Part shown: one piece after another, positions 34,045 through 43,090 of the stretch | Layout: every line of letters begins with the position of its first letter | Numbering within the stretch: position 1 is the stretch's first letter | Source: Streptomyces sp. ISL-94 | GTDB lineage: Bacteria; Actinomycetota; Actinomycetes; Streptomycetales; Streptomycetaceae | Direction of reading: 5' to 3' | Assembly: GCF_018614075.1 (NCBI RefSeq) | Contig: NZ_JAGGOZ010000045.1 | Coordinates: forward strand, 1-64,000 | Length of the DNA: 64,000 nt | Program-made: the position numbers and the translations under genes | The notes under the pieces: model-generated | What the model was told of the DNA's origin: nothing | What the model saw: the letters and a program-made list of their open reading frames with translations, nothing else | Database searches by the model: none

Positions 34045-34852
34045 AGCGCTCCTCCATTACACGGGCGATCCGTTCCGCCGAGTCCTTTACGGAGAGGGCG
34101 GCGGCCTGCAAGTGATCGTAACGGAGGGAACCTTCCCTGAGAGCCTGCGGGTTGGCCGTCATATGACCCTGGACGAAGTCCTCGGTGTAGACGAGGTCCG
34201 GGTCGTCATCGAACCTCAGCAAGTTGAAGCTGCCCGGCAGTCCCGCATGGGCCCCCGCCTCGAACGGCAGGATCTGCACCTTCACCCACTCCCGCCCCTG
34301 GAGGTCCAACAGGTGGGCGAGTTGGTTCCGCATGACCTCCCGGCCGCCGATCTCCTGGTGCAACACGGCCTCGCTCATGACCACCCACATCAGTGGCGGG
34401 TTCTCGCGGTCGAGGATCCGCTGCCGCTCCATTCGGGCGGCCACCTTCGCGTCGAGGTCCCCGTCGGTCCGCACTCCGAGCACGGCCCGCGCGTACGCCT
34501 TGGTCTGCAACAGCCCGTAGACCAGCTGCGCCTGGTAGCTGGAGATGTATGCCGCCTTCGCCTCCATCTCCGCGTACGCCTGAAACCACGTCGGCAGCTG
34601 GCTGCGCAGGACCAGGCCCACCAGCCGGGAGAACACCCCACCGGTGCCGAGCGCCGCGTCCACCCGCTCCGAGAAGTCCCGGGTCGGCACCTTCCTCGCC
34701 GTCTCGATCTGCCCGATCAGCGAGCCCGTGCAGAAGATGATGCCTCCCAGCGCTCCCTGCTTCAGCCTCGCTTCTTCCCTCAAGCGGCGGAGTTCGGAGC
34801 CGTAGTAATCCAGCGGCGATGCGCTGGGGTCGAGCTCGCGGATGTTGACCAT
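34004..34852 (-). CDS. XRE-family regulator with DUF5753 domain (WhiJ-like)
   Basis: A 282-residue regulator. The N-terminal helix-turn-helix covers about residues 18-75 (YYGSELRRLREEARLKQGALGGII, SLIGQIETARKVP). The remainder is DUF5753: ISSYQAQLVYGLLQTKAYARAVL, WVVMSEAVLHQEIGG, VQILPFEAGAHAGLPGSFNLL and LVYTEDFVQG. Such proteins pair with DUF397 partners and a nearby HATPase gene, exactly as found here. ATG 34852 (MVNIRELDPSASPL) is preferred; earlier in-frame starts lie in the divergent promoter. It is divergent from the ATPase gene at 34938. Confidence 0.9.
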   Translation of the reverse strand: MVNIRELDPSASPLDYYGSELRRLREEARLKQGALGGIIFCTGSLIGQIETARKVPTRDFSERVDAALGTGGVFSRLVGLVLRSQLPTWFQAYAEMEAKAAYISSYQAQLVYGLLQTKAYARAVLGVRTDGDLDAKVAARMERQRILDRENPPLMWVVMSEAVLHQEIGGREVMRNQLAHLLDLQGREWVKVQILPFEAGAHAGLPGSFNLLRFDDDPDLVYTEDFVQGHMTANPQALREGSLRYDHLQAAALSVKDSAERIARVMEERYGHHPVPDGRAMA

Positions 34853-34937
34853 GAGGCGGTCACCCCTCAAGTTCACGCCGTGCGGCGTTCGGTTCGGCCT
34901 GTAGCCGAGCGTAACCACGCCACTCCACGCTGGTGAC

Positions 34938-35357
34938 ATGAATCAGGCAACTGACCACTCTCCGTCGGAAATTGGCCGCAGCTACCGCATGGGCTTCACC
35001 GTGGGTGAGCACTCCGCCCGGCACATGCGGCGCATCCTGCGGATGTTCCTGGACCGCTGGGGCCTGCCCGGGCTGGCCGATGGCGCCGAGCTGGCGCTGA
35101 CCGAGCTGGTCGCCAACGTCGTACGCCACGTGCCCGGGCGGGGCTGCGCGGTGCTGATCCTGCGGCAGCCGAACGGGCTGCGGGTCGAGGTGACGGACGG
35201 CTGCCCCGCCCACCCACGGGTAGCCCGCCCACGCAACGACGACGGGCTCACGGAGGAGGGGCGCGGGCTGCTCCTGGTCGAGGCCGTGACCGACCGCTGG
35301 GGCACGGATCCGACCCCGACGGGCAAGACGGTCTGGTTCGAGTGCGACGAGGCGTGA
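34938..35357 (+). CDS. Anti-sigma-factor-like ATPase (HATPase_c_2, RsbW/SpoIIAB type)
   Basis: A 139-residue GHKL-fold ATP-binding protein. N-box ELALTELVANVVRHV near residue 50, G1-type VTDGCP and G2-type EEGRGLLLVEAVTDRWG are visible. Streptomyces has dozens of such proteins, acting as anti-sigma factors or switch-protein kinases, often next to DUF397/DUF5753 pairs. ATG 34938 lies 85 bp from the divergent XRE start. Its partner sigma or anti-anti-sigma factor is not encoded nearby. Confidence 0.9.
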   Translation: MNQATDHSPSEIGRSYRMGFTVGEHSARHMRRILRMFLDRWGLPGLADGAELALTELVANVVRHVPGRGCAVLILRQPNGLRVEVTDGCPAHPRVARPRNDDGLTEEGRGLLLVEAVTDRWGTDPTPTGKTVWFECDEA

Positions 35358-36350
<993 letters not shown>

Positions 36351-36365
36351 CGGCACTTACGAACA

Positions 36366-36413
36366 TTCGCGGGCATTCGCACGCACTGGGCGGGCATATT
36401 TCGCACACTTCGC
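36366..36413. promoter_or_regulatory. Phased TTCGC motifs upstream of the amidase gene
   Basis: The 146-bp gap between the methyltransferase and the amidase gene is AT-richer than its surroundings and carries four TTCGC boxes at 36366, 36376, 36400 and 36409, spaced 10, 24 and 9 bases, followed by an ACATATAACC stretch that may be a -10 region. It may be an activator-binding array for the amidase promoter. Confidence 0.3.
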
Positions 36414-36496
36414 GGACATATAACCGATAAGCACACCACGCCCCCGGATGGCCCACGGTCCGTACCCTCCGGGGGCCCCCGGTCTAGCATCGCGGC

Positions 36497-37417
36497 GTGC
36501 GCAACGACGACAGCCCCCCACGCCCCGAAGCCGCCGCGTCGGCCGGGCCGGACCACCGGCCCTGGTTCACGCGCCGCTCCACCCTCGTCATCGCGGCCGC
36601 CGCGCTGGCTCCGACCGCCTTGGCCGGCTGGGTCCTGACCCAGGTACTGACCGGGGCCGGGCCGGACGGCCGCGACGCGAAACCGGCGGCCGCGCCGATC
36701 GCCGCCCCGGCAGCCTCGCCCGCCGCGGCCCCCGCCAAGGGCCCGCTCACCGGCCGGACCGTCGTCATCGACCCCGGCCACAACACGGGCAACTTCGACC
36801 ACACCGACGAGATCGAGCGGCAGGTGGACATCGGCACGAACCGCAAGGAGTGCGACACCACCGGCACCACCACCAACTCCGGCTACATGGAGGCGGAGTT
36901 CACCATGGACGTGTCCGTGCGCGTACGGACCCTCCTGGAGGCCAAGGGCCTGAAGGTGGTTCTCACCCACGAGGCTGCCGACCGCGCCTGGGGCCCCTGC
37001 ATCGACGAGCGCGCCCGTATCGGCAACGAGGCGAAGGCCGACGCCGTCGTCTCCGTCCACGCCGACGGCGTCTCCGCCGGCAACCGCGGCTTCCACATCA
37101 TCCTCCCCGCCGAGGTCAAGGGGGGCGCCGCCGACACCGCGGCCATCGTCGAACCCTCCCGACAGCTCGGTGAGCGGATCGCCGGGAACTTCGCCCGGAC
37201 CACCGGTTCGTCGCCCGCCAACTACCTCGGAAGCGGTACCGGTTTGGTGATCCGCGACGATCTCGGCGGACTGAACCTGTCAACTCGGCCCAAGGTCTTC
37301 ATCGAATGCGGCAACATGCGTGACGCCAAGGACGCGGCGCAGCTGACGAGTCCGGCGTGGCGGCAGAAGGCGGCCCAGGGCATCGCGGACGGCATCGTCG
37401 GCTTCCTCGGCGGGTAG
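36497..37417 (+). CDS. N-acetylmuramoyl-L-alanine amidase (Amidase_3)
   Basis: A 306-residue cell-wall hydrolase that cuts the bond between muramic acid and the stem peptide. Zinc ligands and catalytic residues are visible: VVIDPGHNTGNFD (His, near 92), YMEAEFTMDVSVRV (Glu), AVVSVHADGVS (His) and FIECGNMRD (catalytic Glu). The N-terminus has a membrane helix (STLVIAAAALAPTALAGWVL, residues 28-47) with an Arg-rich front, so the enzyme is anchored or exported; an Ala/Pro linker follows. GTG 36497 is the likely start. The single-gene transcript ends in the hairpin at 37424. Confidence 0.92.
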   Translation: MRNDDSPPRPEAAASAGPDHRPWFTRRSTLVIAAAALAPTALAGWVLTQVLTGAGPDGRDAKPAAAPIAAPAASPAAAPAKGPLTGRTVVIDPGHNTGNFDHTDEIERQVDIGTNRKECDTTGTTTNSGYMEAEFTMDVSVRVRTLLEAKGLKVVLTHEAADRAWGPCIDERARIGNEAKADAVVSVHADGVSAGNRGFHIILPAEVKGGAADTAAIVEPSRQLGERIAGNFARTTGSSPANYLGSGTGLVIRDDLGGLNLSTRPKVFIECGNMRDAKDAAQLTSPAWRQKAAQGIADGIVGFLGG

Positions 37418-37423
37418 TCCAAG

Positions 37424-37446
37424 CGGGAGTCCCGCCGGGACTCCCG
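37424..37446 (+). terminator. Hairpin terminator after the amidase gene
   Basis: Perfect 10-bp stem CGGGAGTCCC / GGGACTCCCG with a GCC loop, beginning 7 bases after the stop codon. No U tract follows, as is common in Streptomyces. Confidence 0.7.
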
Positions 37447-37579
37447 GTGGGACCGCCCGACGCCCCGATCCTCTCGGCCGCCGGAGACCTCCGTACGATG
37501 GTGCCGCCCGCCCCGCTGCGTGCATGCTCTGCGACCGCGGCACCACGAGACGACCGAGACCGAGAAGGACACCTAAGAC

Positions 37580-38386
37580 GTGAACATCCGCTCCCTCACT
37601 CGAGGCGACGGCGTGGTGATCGGAGCAGCGGCACTGCTGTTCATCGCCTCGTTCCTCGATTTCTACTCCGCGACCGGCCTCGACCTGCCGAGCGTGTGGG
37701 ACACCGACGTGTACCGTCTGGCGCTCCCCACGATCTTCCTGCTCGGTTTCATCGCGGCCGGTCTGCTCGTCGCGGCCCGATTCCAGCCGGAGGCCCGCAA
37801 GCTCGCGGGCCTGCCTCTGTCCGCGTGGGGGACGGTGCTCGCGGTCGCGGCCGCCTGGTCCTCCCTGTGGTCCCTGATCACCAGCCCGAGCGGCGCCGAC
37901 CTCGGCGCGGGCTGCATCATCGCCTTCCTCGCCACGCTGGCCCTGGCCGGTGTGGCCGTCGCCGGCGCGAAGATCCCGGCGCTGGCCGGCCAGCTGGTGC
38001 CGGAGCCGAGGCCCGCCGCCGTCCCGCCGTACGGGGCCCAGCCCCAGCCGGGCGCCGGGTACGGGTACCCGGGCGGGCAGCAGCCGCAGCCCTACGGCGG
38101 CACCCCGCAGCCGGCCCCGCCGTACGGCGGCACGCCCACCCCGGCTCCGGGTCCGCAGGACACCCCGGCGCCCGCCCCGGCGGCGGACTTCTCCCCGTTC
38201 TGGTTCGCGGTCCCGGTGGCCCGCCCCCTCTTCGCCGAGGACGGCTCCTCCAGCCAGATCGCCGAACTCGCCCCCGGCACCTGGTACCTGGCCGTCGAGC
38301 AGCGCGGCCCGTCCGCCCTGGTCGCCCAGACCCAGGACGGCCGCCGCGGCGTCCTGAACGACACCTCGGGCATCCAGCGCGGCTGA
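37580..38386 (+). CDS. DUF5336 membrane protein
   Basis: A 268-residue protein with four membrane helices in residues 8-150 (GVVIGAAALLFIASFLDFYSA, IFLLGFIAAGLLVAARF and two more), then a Gly/Pro/Tyr/Gln-rich linker (GAQPQPGAGYGYPGGQQPQPYGG) and a small C-terminal domain (FWFAVPVARPLFAEDG...LAPGTWYLAVEQRG...DTSGIQRG). This arrangement is typical of DUF5336 in actinobacteria; function unknown. GTG 37580 follows GAGAAGGA. Ends in a strong hairpin at 38432. Confidence 0.85.
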   Translation: MNIRSLTRGDGVVIGAAALLFIASFLDFYSATGLDLPSVWDTDVYRLALPTIFLLGFIAAGLLVAARFQPEARKLAGLPLSAWGTVLAVAAAWSSLWSLITSPSGADLGAGCIIAFLATLALAGVAVAGAKIPALAGQLVPEPRPAAVPPYGAQPQPGAGYGYPGGQQPQPYGGTPQPAPPYGGTPTPAPGPQDTPAPAPAADFSPFWFAVPVARPLFAEDGSSSQIAELAPGTWYLAVEQRGPSALVAQTQDGRRGVLNDTSGIQRG

Positions 38387-38431
38387 CCGGCGCGGAACGC
38401 ACGCACGCACGCACAGGCGCACACACCCCGG

Positions 38432-38463
38432 CAGGCCGGGCGGAGACCTCTCCGCCCGGCCTG
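38432..38463 (+). terminator. Hairpin terminator after the DUF5336 gene
   Basis: A 14-bp stem (CAGGCCGGGCGGAG with CTCCGCCCGGCCTG) with an ACCT loop, 45 bases after the stop codon and preceded by a (GCAC)n tetranucleotide run at about 38400-38414. Confidence 0.8.
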
Positions 38464-38532
38464 TCGGCGTGTCCGGCGTCGCCACGATGCCGGTTCGGCC
38501 TTCCGGGCAGAGTGCCGGTGCCCTACAGTCAC

Positions 38533-38547
38533 CTGACGTACCGTCAG
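38533..38547. promoter_or_regulatory. Palindromic operator upstream of the LLM oxidoreductase
   Basis: CTGACG-TAC-CGTCAG, 6-bp perfect arms, 54 bp upstream of the ATG at 38601. Half-sites resemble the CTGAC/GTCAG core inside the acyl-CoA dehydrogenase promoter (31416-31432). A TetR-family repressor is the usual binder of such 15-bp sites. Confidence 0.55.
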
Positions 38548-38600
38548 ATATCGCGGCCAACGACCACGCCCACGACTCGGCATCGCGGAGGGGACCGTCC

Positions 38601-39611
38601 ATGCGCCTGGGACTCGCACTCGGCTACTGGGGCCGCGGCCCCAACCCGGACCACCTCGACCTCGCCACCGAGGCCGAGAACCTCGGCTACGACTCGGTGT
38701 GGACCGCCGAGGCCTGGGGCTCGGACGCCTTCACCCCGCTGACCTGGATCGCCGCGCACACCTCCCGGATCCGTCTCGGCACCGCCATCGCGCAGATGGC
38801 CGCCCGTACCCCCACCGCGACCGCCATGCACGCCCTCACCCTGGACCACCTCTCCGGCGGCCGGATGATGCTGGGCCTGGGCCTGTCCGGCCCTCAGGTG
38901 GTGGAGGGCTGGTACGGGCGCCCGTTCCCCGCGAGCCCCCTCACCGCGACCCGCGAGTACGTGGACGTCATCCGCCAAGTGCTGCGCCGCGAGGGCCCGG
39001 TCGTCCTCGACGGCCGATTCCACCACCACCCGTACCGCGGCGAGGACGGCACCGGCATCGGCAAACCGCTGAAGCCCATCACCCACCCGCTCCGCGCGGA
39101 CCTGCCGGTCCTGCTCGGCGCGGAGGGCCCCAAGAACATCGCCCAGACCACCCGCATCGCGGATGGCTGGCTCCCCCTCTACTGGTCGCCGACCCGCACG
39201 GACGTCTACCAGGCCTCGCTGTCCGAGCTCCCCGAGGGGTTCATGATCGCGCCGATGGCCCGGGCCAAGGTCTGCGACGACGTCGCGGAAGGCCTCCTCC
39301 CGGTCAAGGCGATGCTCGGCTTCTACATCGGCGGCATGGGGCACGCGGCCCGCAACTTCCACGCCGACCTCATGGCGCGCATGGGCTACGAGGAGGAGGC
39401 CCGGCGCATCCAGGAGCTGTTCCTCGCCGGGCGCAAGGAGGAGGCGGTCCTGGCCGTCCCGGACGCGTTCGCCGACGAGATCTCGCTGATCGGCCCCCGG
39501 GAGCGGATCGCGGAGCGCCTGGAACTGTGGCGCAAGGGCCCGGTCACCGACCTCCTCCTCACGGCCCCGGACCCGCACACCCTGCGCGTACTGGCGGAGC
39601 TCAACAGTTAG
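38601..39611 (+). CDS. F420-dependent LLM-class oxidoreductase (Rv3520c-like)
   Basis: A 336-residue TIM-barrel luciferase-like monooxygenase/reductase. Wording matches the F420 group in mycobacterial steroid clusters: LGYWGRGPNPDHLDLATEAENLGYDSVWTAEAWGSDAFTPL, LTLDHLSGGRMMLGLGLSGPQVVEGWYG and KPITHPLRADLPVLLGAEGPKN. Such enzymes oxidise or reduce an acyl-CoA or lipid intermediate with coenzyme F420; the exact reaction is unknown. ATG 38601 gives the family start (MRLGLALGYWG). Its stop abuts the stop of the opposite-strand gene at 39612 with no gap. Confidence 0.9.
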   Translation: MRLGLALGYWGRGPNPDHLDLATEAENLGYDSVWTAEAWGSDAFTPLTWIAAHTSRIRLGTAIAQMAARTPTATAMHALTLDHLSGGRMMLGLGLSGPQVVEGWYGRPFPASPLTATREYVDVIRQVLRREGPVVLDGRFHHHPYRGEDGTGIGKPLKPITHPLRADLPVLLGAEGPKNIAQTTRIADGWLPLYWSPTRTDVYQASLSELPEGFMIAPMARAKVCDDVAEGLLPVKAMLGFYIGGMGHAARNFHADLMARMGYEEEARRIQELFLAGRKEEAVLAVPDAFADEISLIGPRERIAERLELWRKGPVTDLLLTAPDPHTLRVLAELNS

Positions 39612-39992
39612 CTATGCCTGCGGCAGGACGGCCAGCAGCTCGCGCAGGTCCAGCGGCATGACGGCGATCTCGATGCTCCCGCCGCCCTCGTACGCGCAGG
39701 TGACGATGCGCGAGCCGGGGTTGATGGAGATCCCCTCCCGTACGGAGGGGGCCCGCACCCCGGTGGCCCGGCCCCCGGGGAGCGCCACGGGCGCGCCGCG
39801 CTGCGGGATCCAGCGGGGCGCGCCCTGGTCTTCGTACAGCCGGCCGGGACGCCAGCGGCCCTCGCCGGCGGGCCGGCGCGCCATGCCGGGGATCCCGGGC
39901 ACGGGCACGGCGGCCCCCCGCGCGCGGTGCTTGCGGCGGACCAGCCAGCCGATCCCGGCGGCCCCTCCGGCGAGGAACACGTACTCGATCAT
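39612..39992 (-). CDS. Small membrane-anchored protein, DUF2550-like
   Basis: A 126-residue protein: one N-terminal membrane helix (YVFLAGGAAGIGWLVRR), an Arg/Pro-rich stretch, then a small beta domain ending REGISINPGSRIVTCAYEGGGSIEIAVMPLDLRELLAVL. The last part recalls the DUF2550 ending (an EIAMSEDAL-type strand before a final helix), but the match is weak. It lies 35 bp downstream of the lipoprotein gene in the same direction. Confidence 0.6.
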   Translation of the reverse strand: MIEYVFLAGGAAGIGWLVRRKHRARGAAVPVPGIPGMARRPAGEGRWRPGRLYEDQGAPRWIPQRGAPVALPGGRATGVRAPSVREGISINPGSRIVTCAYEGGGSIEIAVMPLDLRELLAVLPQA

Positions 39993-40027
39993 CCGCCCAT
40001 TGAAACAGCGGCAGCGGACAACCGCTG

Positions 40028-40669
40028 CTAGCCGCCCAGCTGGGAGACGCTCGGGACCTTGTCGGTCACCTCGGCGCCCGCGCTCTTGCCCGCGTCCTTG
40101 ACGCCGCCGATGACGTTGCTGAAGGAGTCGATGTCGGCGTCGCCGGCGTCGCCCTTGCGGAGCTTGCTGCTGAGGCCCTTGAGGGACTCGATGCCCGCCG
40201 TCAGCGGGCCCATCGCCTTCGACAGGAGCGGGTCGCCCTTGGCGTTGTCGGCGGCGGCCTTGAGCCGGTTGTAGGCGAAGGCACCGGCGAGACCGGCCTT
40301 GATGAGCGCGAACGTGCGGCCCTTGGCGCCCTTCTTGAACTTGCCGGCGCGGTACGGCTTGACGATCCACTGGTACGTCGCCCCGGCCGCGAGCCCCGCG
40401 TTGGCGACGAAGCGCGTCTTGGCGAACTTCTGCCGCTCGGCGGAGGTGCTGGGCGAGGGCGTCGCGGCGGCCAGCTCATCGGCTTCGACGGCGGCGGGCT
40501 CGGCGGCCGCGAGGGCGGCCAGCTCCCCCATCGAGGCGGAGGACAGCTCCTCCCGCCGGCCGTCGCCGCCACCGCCGCTGCCGCATGCGGTGGCGCCGGC
40601 CAGCAGCGCGGTGGAGAGGACCACCGCCGTGAGGGCGCGGCGGATTCGGACGGTCGTGGGTACGGACAC
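40028..40669 (-). CDS. Secreted lipoprotein of unknown function
   Basis: A 213-residue predicted lipoprotein. The signal sequence is basic then hydrophobic (RIRRALTAVVLSTALLAGATAC) with a lipobox ending at Cys29. A Gly-rich and acidic spacer follows; residues 80-213 are mostly helical with many Lys and Ala (FKKGAKGRTFALIKAGLAGAFAYNRLKAAADNAKGD) and no cysteines. No family recognised. It appears to be co-transcribed with the small membrane protein downstream. Confidence 0.8.
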   Translation of the reverse strand: MSVPTTVRIRRALTAVVLSTALLAGATACGSGGGGDGRREELSSASMGELAALAAAEPAAVEADELAAATPSPSTSAERQKFAKTRFVANAGLAAGATYQWIVKPYRAGKFKKGAKGRTFALIKAGLAGAFAYNRLKAAADNAKGDPLLSKAMGPLTAGIESLKGLSSKLRKGDAGDADIDSFSNVIGGVKDAGKSAGAEVTDKVPSVSQLGG

Positions 40670-40781
40670 GGTTTCCTCCGGGGACTGAGGCGTCCCCCGC
40701 AGCCTCGCCCCGGCGCCGTGACTGCGCTACCGGGGGGACCCGTTCGGGTTTGCGGCGCGCCCGCGCGGCAAGACGCGTCAC

Positions 40782-41090
40782 ATGCGCACACACACCCGAG
40801 TACACGCCCGAGGAAGCGGAACCACCCAGGCAGGCCGGGCCGTCGCACTGGTGGCGGACGTGCTCGCCTTCGTGATCCTCCTGTGGATCCTGCTGTACCT
40901 GCTGGACGCCAACCGCGGTAACGAGCTGGTGGAGTTCATCCACGACACCGCCTCTTGGCTGGCCGGCTGGTCCTACGACCTGTTCACCTTCAGCCGCGAA
41001 TGGGTGCAGGTGGTGGTCGGCTACGGCCTGGCGGCGGTGGTCTACGTCCTCCTCGGACACGCCGTCGCGGGCTGGCTGTACCGCCGCTGA
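40782..41090 (+). CDS. Small integral membrane protein
   Basis: A 102-residue protein with a basic N-terminus and two clear membrane helices (VALVADVLAFVILLWILLYLL and VQVVVGYGLAAVVYVLLGHAVAGWLY), connected by an amphipathic segment ELVEFIHDTASWLAGWSYDLFTF. Related small proteins are common in Streptomyces but have no assigned role. The transcript ends at the strong hairpin at 41112. Confidence 0.75.
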   Translation: MRTHTRVHARGSGTTQAGRAVALVADVLAFVILLWILLYLLDANRGNELVEFIHDTASWLAGWSYDLFTFSREWVQVVVGYGLAAVVYVLLGHAVAGWLYRR

Positions 41091-41111
41091 CCTGCCCTGA
41101 ACAGCGCCAAA

Positions 41112-41147
41112 GGGGCCTTCCTCCACCGGGCGGTGGAGGAAGGCCCC
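41112..41147. terminator. 16-bp hairpin, bidirectional terminator
   Basis: Perfect 16-bp stem (GGGGCCTTCCTCCACC with GGTGGAGGAAGGCCCC) and GGGC loop, flanked by AAA on the left and TCTT on the right. It lies between two convergent genes and would end both transcripts. Confidence 0.9.
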
Positions 41148-41158
41148 TCTTACAGGGC

Positions 41159-42247
41159 TCAGCCGCAGCAGTCGGGCTCCAGCCCGGTCGGGAGCGAGGT
41201 CCCGCCGAACACCTCCGTGGTGGCTTCGTCGCCGCCGAGCGCCGCGACGGCGAGCAGCATGGATCCGGCGGTCCAGGTGGTCTGCTCGACCGGCCAGACC
41301 GACTCGTCCTCGAACACGTACCCCGTCCAGTACATGCCGTTGTCGGCGCGCAGGTGGGTGATCGAGCGCAGGATCTCCAGCGCCCGGTCCGACTCCCCCG
41401 TCGCCCACAGGGCGAGCGCCAGCTCGCAGGACTCGCCCCCCGTCACCCACGGGTTCGGCAGGACGCAGCGCACGCCCAGGTCCGGGACCACGAACTCGTC
41501 CCAGCGCTCCTCGATGCGCGCCTTCGCCTCGAGGCCGGTCAGGGCTCCGCCGAGGACCGGGTAGTACCAGTCCATCGAGTAGCGCGACTTGTCCAGGAAC
41601 CGCTCGGGGTGGCGGCGTATCGCGTGGCGCAGGGCGCCTGCCGCGAGCTCCCAGTCGGGCTGCGGCTCCTCGCGGTGCTCGGCGATGGCCAGCGCGCAGC
41701 GCAGGGCCTGGTGGATGGAGGAGGAGCCGGTCAGCAGGGCGTCCGTGACGGCCGCGCCGTCCGCCTCCCGCTTCCAGCCGATCTCCCCGCCCGGCTGCTG
41801 CAGCCCGAGGACGAACTCCACGGCCGCGTACACCACCGGCCACATGCGGTCCACGAAGGTGTCGTCGCCGGTCGCCAGGTAATGGTGCCAGACCCCGACC
41901 GCGACGTACGCGACGAAGTTGGTCTCCCGCCCCGTGTCCTGCGGCTCGGCGGTGTCCACCCCGTCCGCCCGGTCGGCGTAGGCCGCGTACCAGGAGCCGT
42001 CCTGGTTCTGGTGGGCCGCGAGCCACTCGTATGCCTTCTCGGCGGCCGCGTGCTCCCCGGCCGCGTCCAGCGCCATCGCGGCCTCGGTGTGGTCCCACGG
42101 GTCGAGGTGGTGGCCGCGGAACCACGGTATGGCCCCGTCGGGCCGCTGCGCGGCCAGGATCCCGGCGACCGTCTCGGCGGCCTGCTCGGCGGTCAGCACC
42201 CCGTTCAGGACGAGGTGTTCGGGTGCGGTGCGCTCCGGCGAGCTCAC
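41159..42247 (-). CDS. Prenyltransferase/squalene-cyclase-like alpha-alpha barrel protein
   Basis: A 362-residue protein built on an alpha/alpha toroid. Repeat-like phrases include VAGILAAQRPDGAIPWFRGHHLDPWDHTEAAMAL, WLAAHQNQDGSWYAAYADR and NFVAYVAVGVWHHYLATGD. The DxDD motif of squalene-hopene cyclase is not evident, so cyclase activity is doubtful; a six-hairpin glycosidase or carbohydrate-binding role is equally possible. The GTG start at 42247 overlaps the methyltransferase stop as GTGA. Last of a three-gene operon (GT4, methyltransferase, this). Ends CCG with two adjacent cysteines. Confidence 0.8.
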   Translation of the reverse strand: MSSPERTAPEHLVLNGVLTAEQAAETVAGILAAQRPDGAIPWFRGHHLDPWDHTEAAMALDAAGEHAAAEKAYEWLAAHQNQDGSWYAAYADRADGVDTAEPQDTGRETNFVAYVAVGVWHHYLATGDDTFVDRMWPVVYAAVEFVLGLQQPGGEIGWKREADGAAVTDALLTGSSSIHQALRCALAIAEHREEPQPDWELAAGALRHAIRRHPERFLDKSRYSMDWYYPVLGGALTGLEAKARIEERWDEFVVPDLGVRCVLPNPWVTGGESCELALALWATGESDRALEILRSITHLRADNGMYWTGYVFEDESVWPVEQTTWTAGSMLLAVAALGGDEATTEVFGGTSLPTGLEPDCCG

Positions 42248-43005
42248 TGGGCGGAGCCCGCGTTGCCTGCGGAGCCGGCTGCGTCGACGGGGAGGTGGGG
42301 CTTGGTCGCGTACGCCACGAAGCTCTTGCCTATGACCGGGTTCAGGGCCTGCTCTGCGAGGCGGGTGAGCGCGGGCTTCTTCATGATGTCCCAGACCAGG
42401 AGCTTGTGGTACGCCTTGACGGGCAGCGCCTTGTCGTTGTCCACGCCGAAGGCGCACTTGAGCCACCAGTACGGGGAGTGCAGCCCGTGCGCGTGGTGCG
42501 TGCCGTACGGCTTGAGGCCGGCGGCCTCCATCTTGCCGAGCAGCTCGTCCGCCTTGTAGATGCGGATGTGGCCGCCCTCGACCTCGTGGTACGCGTCGGA
42601 GAGCGCCCAGCAGATCTTCTCCGGGCCGTAGCGCGGCACGGTGATGGCGATGCGGCCGCCCGGCTTGAGGACGCGGACCATCTCGGCGAGCACGCCCTTG
42701 TCGTCGGGGATGTGCTCCATCACCTCGGAGATGATGACGACGTCGAAGGACTCGTCGGGGAAGGGCAGGGCGAGCGCGTCGCCCTCCATGGCGGTGGCGG
42801 TGGCGCCGGCCGGGGCCTCGCCGGCCTCCTTCATGGCCGCGAACCACTTGGCGACCTCGCGGATCTCCTCGCCGTTGCGGTCGACGGCGACCACCTGGGC
42901 GCCTCGCCGGTAGCACTCGAAGGCGTGCCGGCCTGCGCCGCAGCCCAGATCGAGTACGCGGTCGCCTGCGGCGAGCGGGAACCGGGAGAAATCGACGGTC
43001 AGCAC
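42244..43005 (-). CDS. Class I SAM methyltransferase (Methyltransf_11/UbiE-like)
   Basis: A 253-residue methyltransferase: motif I RVLDLGCGAGRHAFECYRRGAQVVAVD (residues 16-42), motif II region GDALALPFPDESFDVVIISEVMEHIPD, and LAEMVRVLKPGGRIAITVPRYGPEKICW. A C-terminal lid has WWLKCAFGVDNDKALPVKAYHKLLVWDIMKKP. Small-molecule or lipid-linked sugar substrate is likely from its place between a GT4 glycosyltransferase and the alpha-barrel protein. ATG 43005; its end overlaps the next start. Confidence 0.9.
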   Translation of the reverse strand: MLTVDFSRFPLAAGDRVLDLGCGAGRHAFECYRRGAQVVAVDRNGEEIREVAKWFAAMKEAGEAPAGATATAMEGDALALPFPDESFDVVIISEVMEHIPDDKGVLAEMVRVLKPGGRIAITVPRYGPEKICWALSDAYHEVEGGHIRIYKADELLGKMEAAGLKPYGTHHAHGLHSPYWWLKCAFGVDNDKALPVKAYHKLLVWDIMKKPALTRLAEQALNPVIGKSFVAYATKPHLPVDAAGSAGNAGSAQ

Positions 43006-43090
43006 GGGGTCCTGCCTTCGCGGTCACGGGGGTGTCGGGGGGTGCACATGAGCTGGCGTGGGGGGCGTGGGGGGCGCGGGTGAGGGGAGG

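Noticed and set aside
41159-42247. Squalene-hopene cyclase
   Set aside because: Alpha-barrel repeats are present but length is about half and the DxDD catalytic motif was not found.
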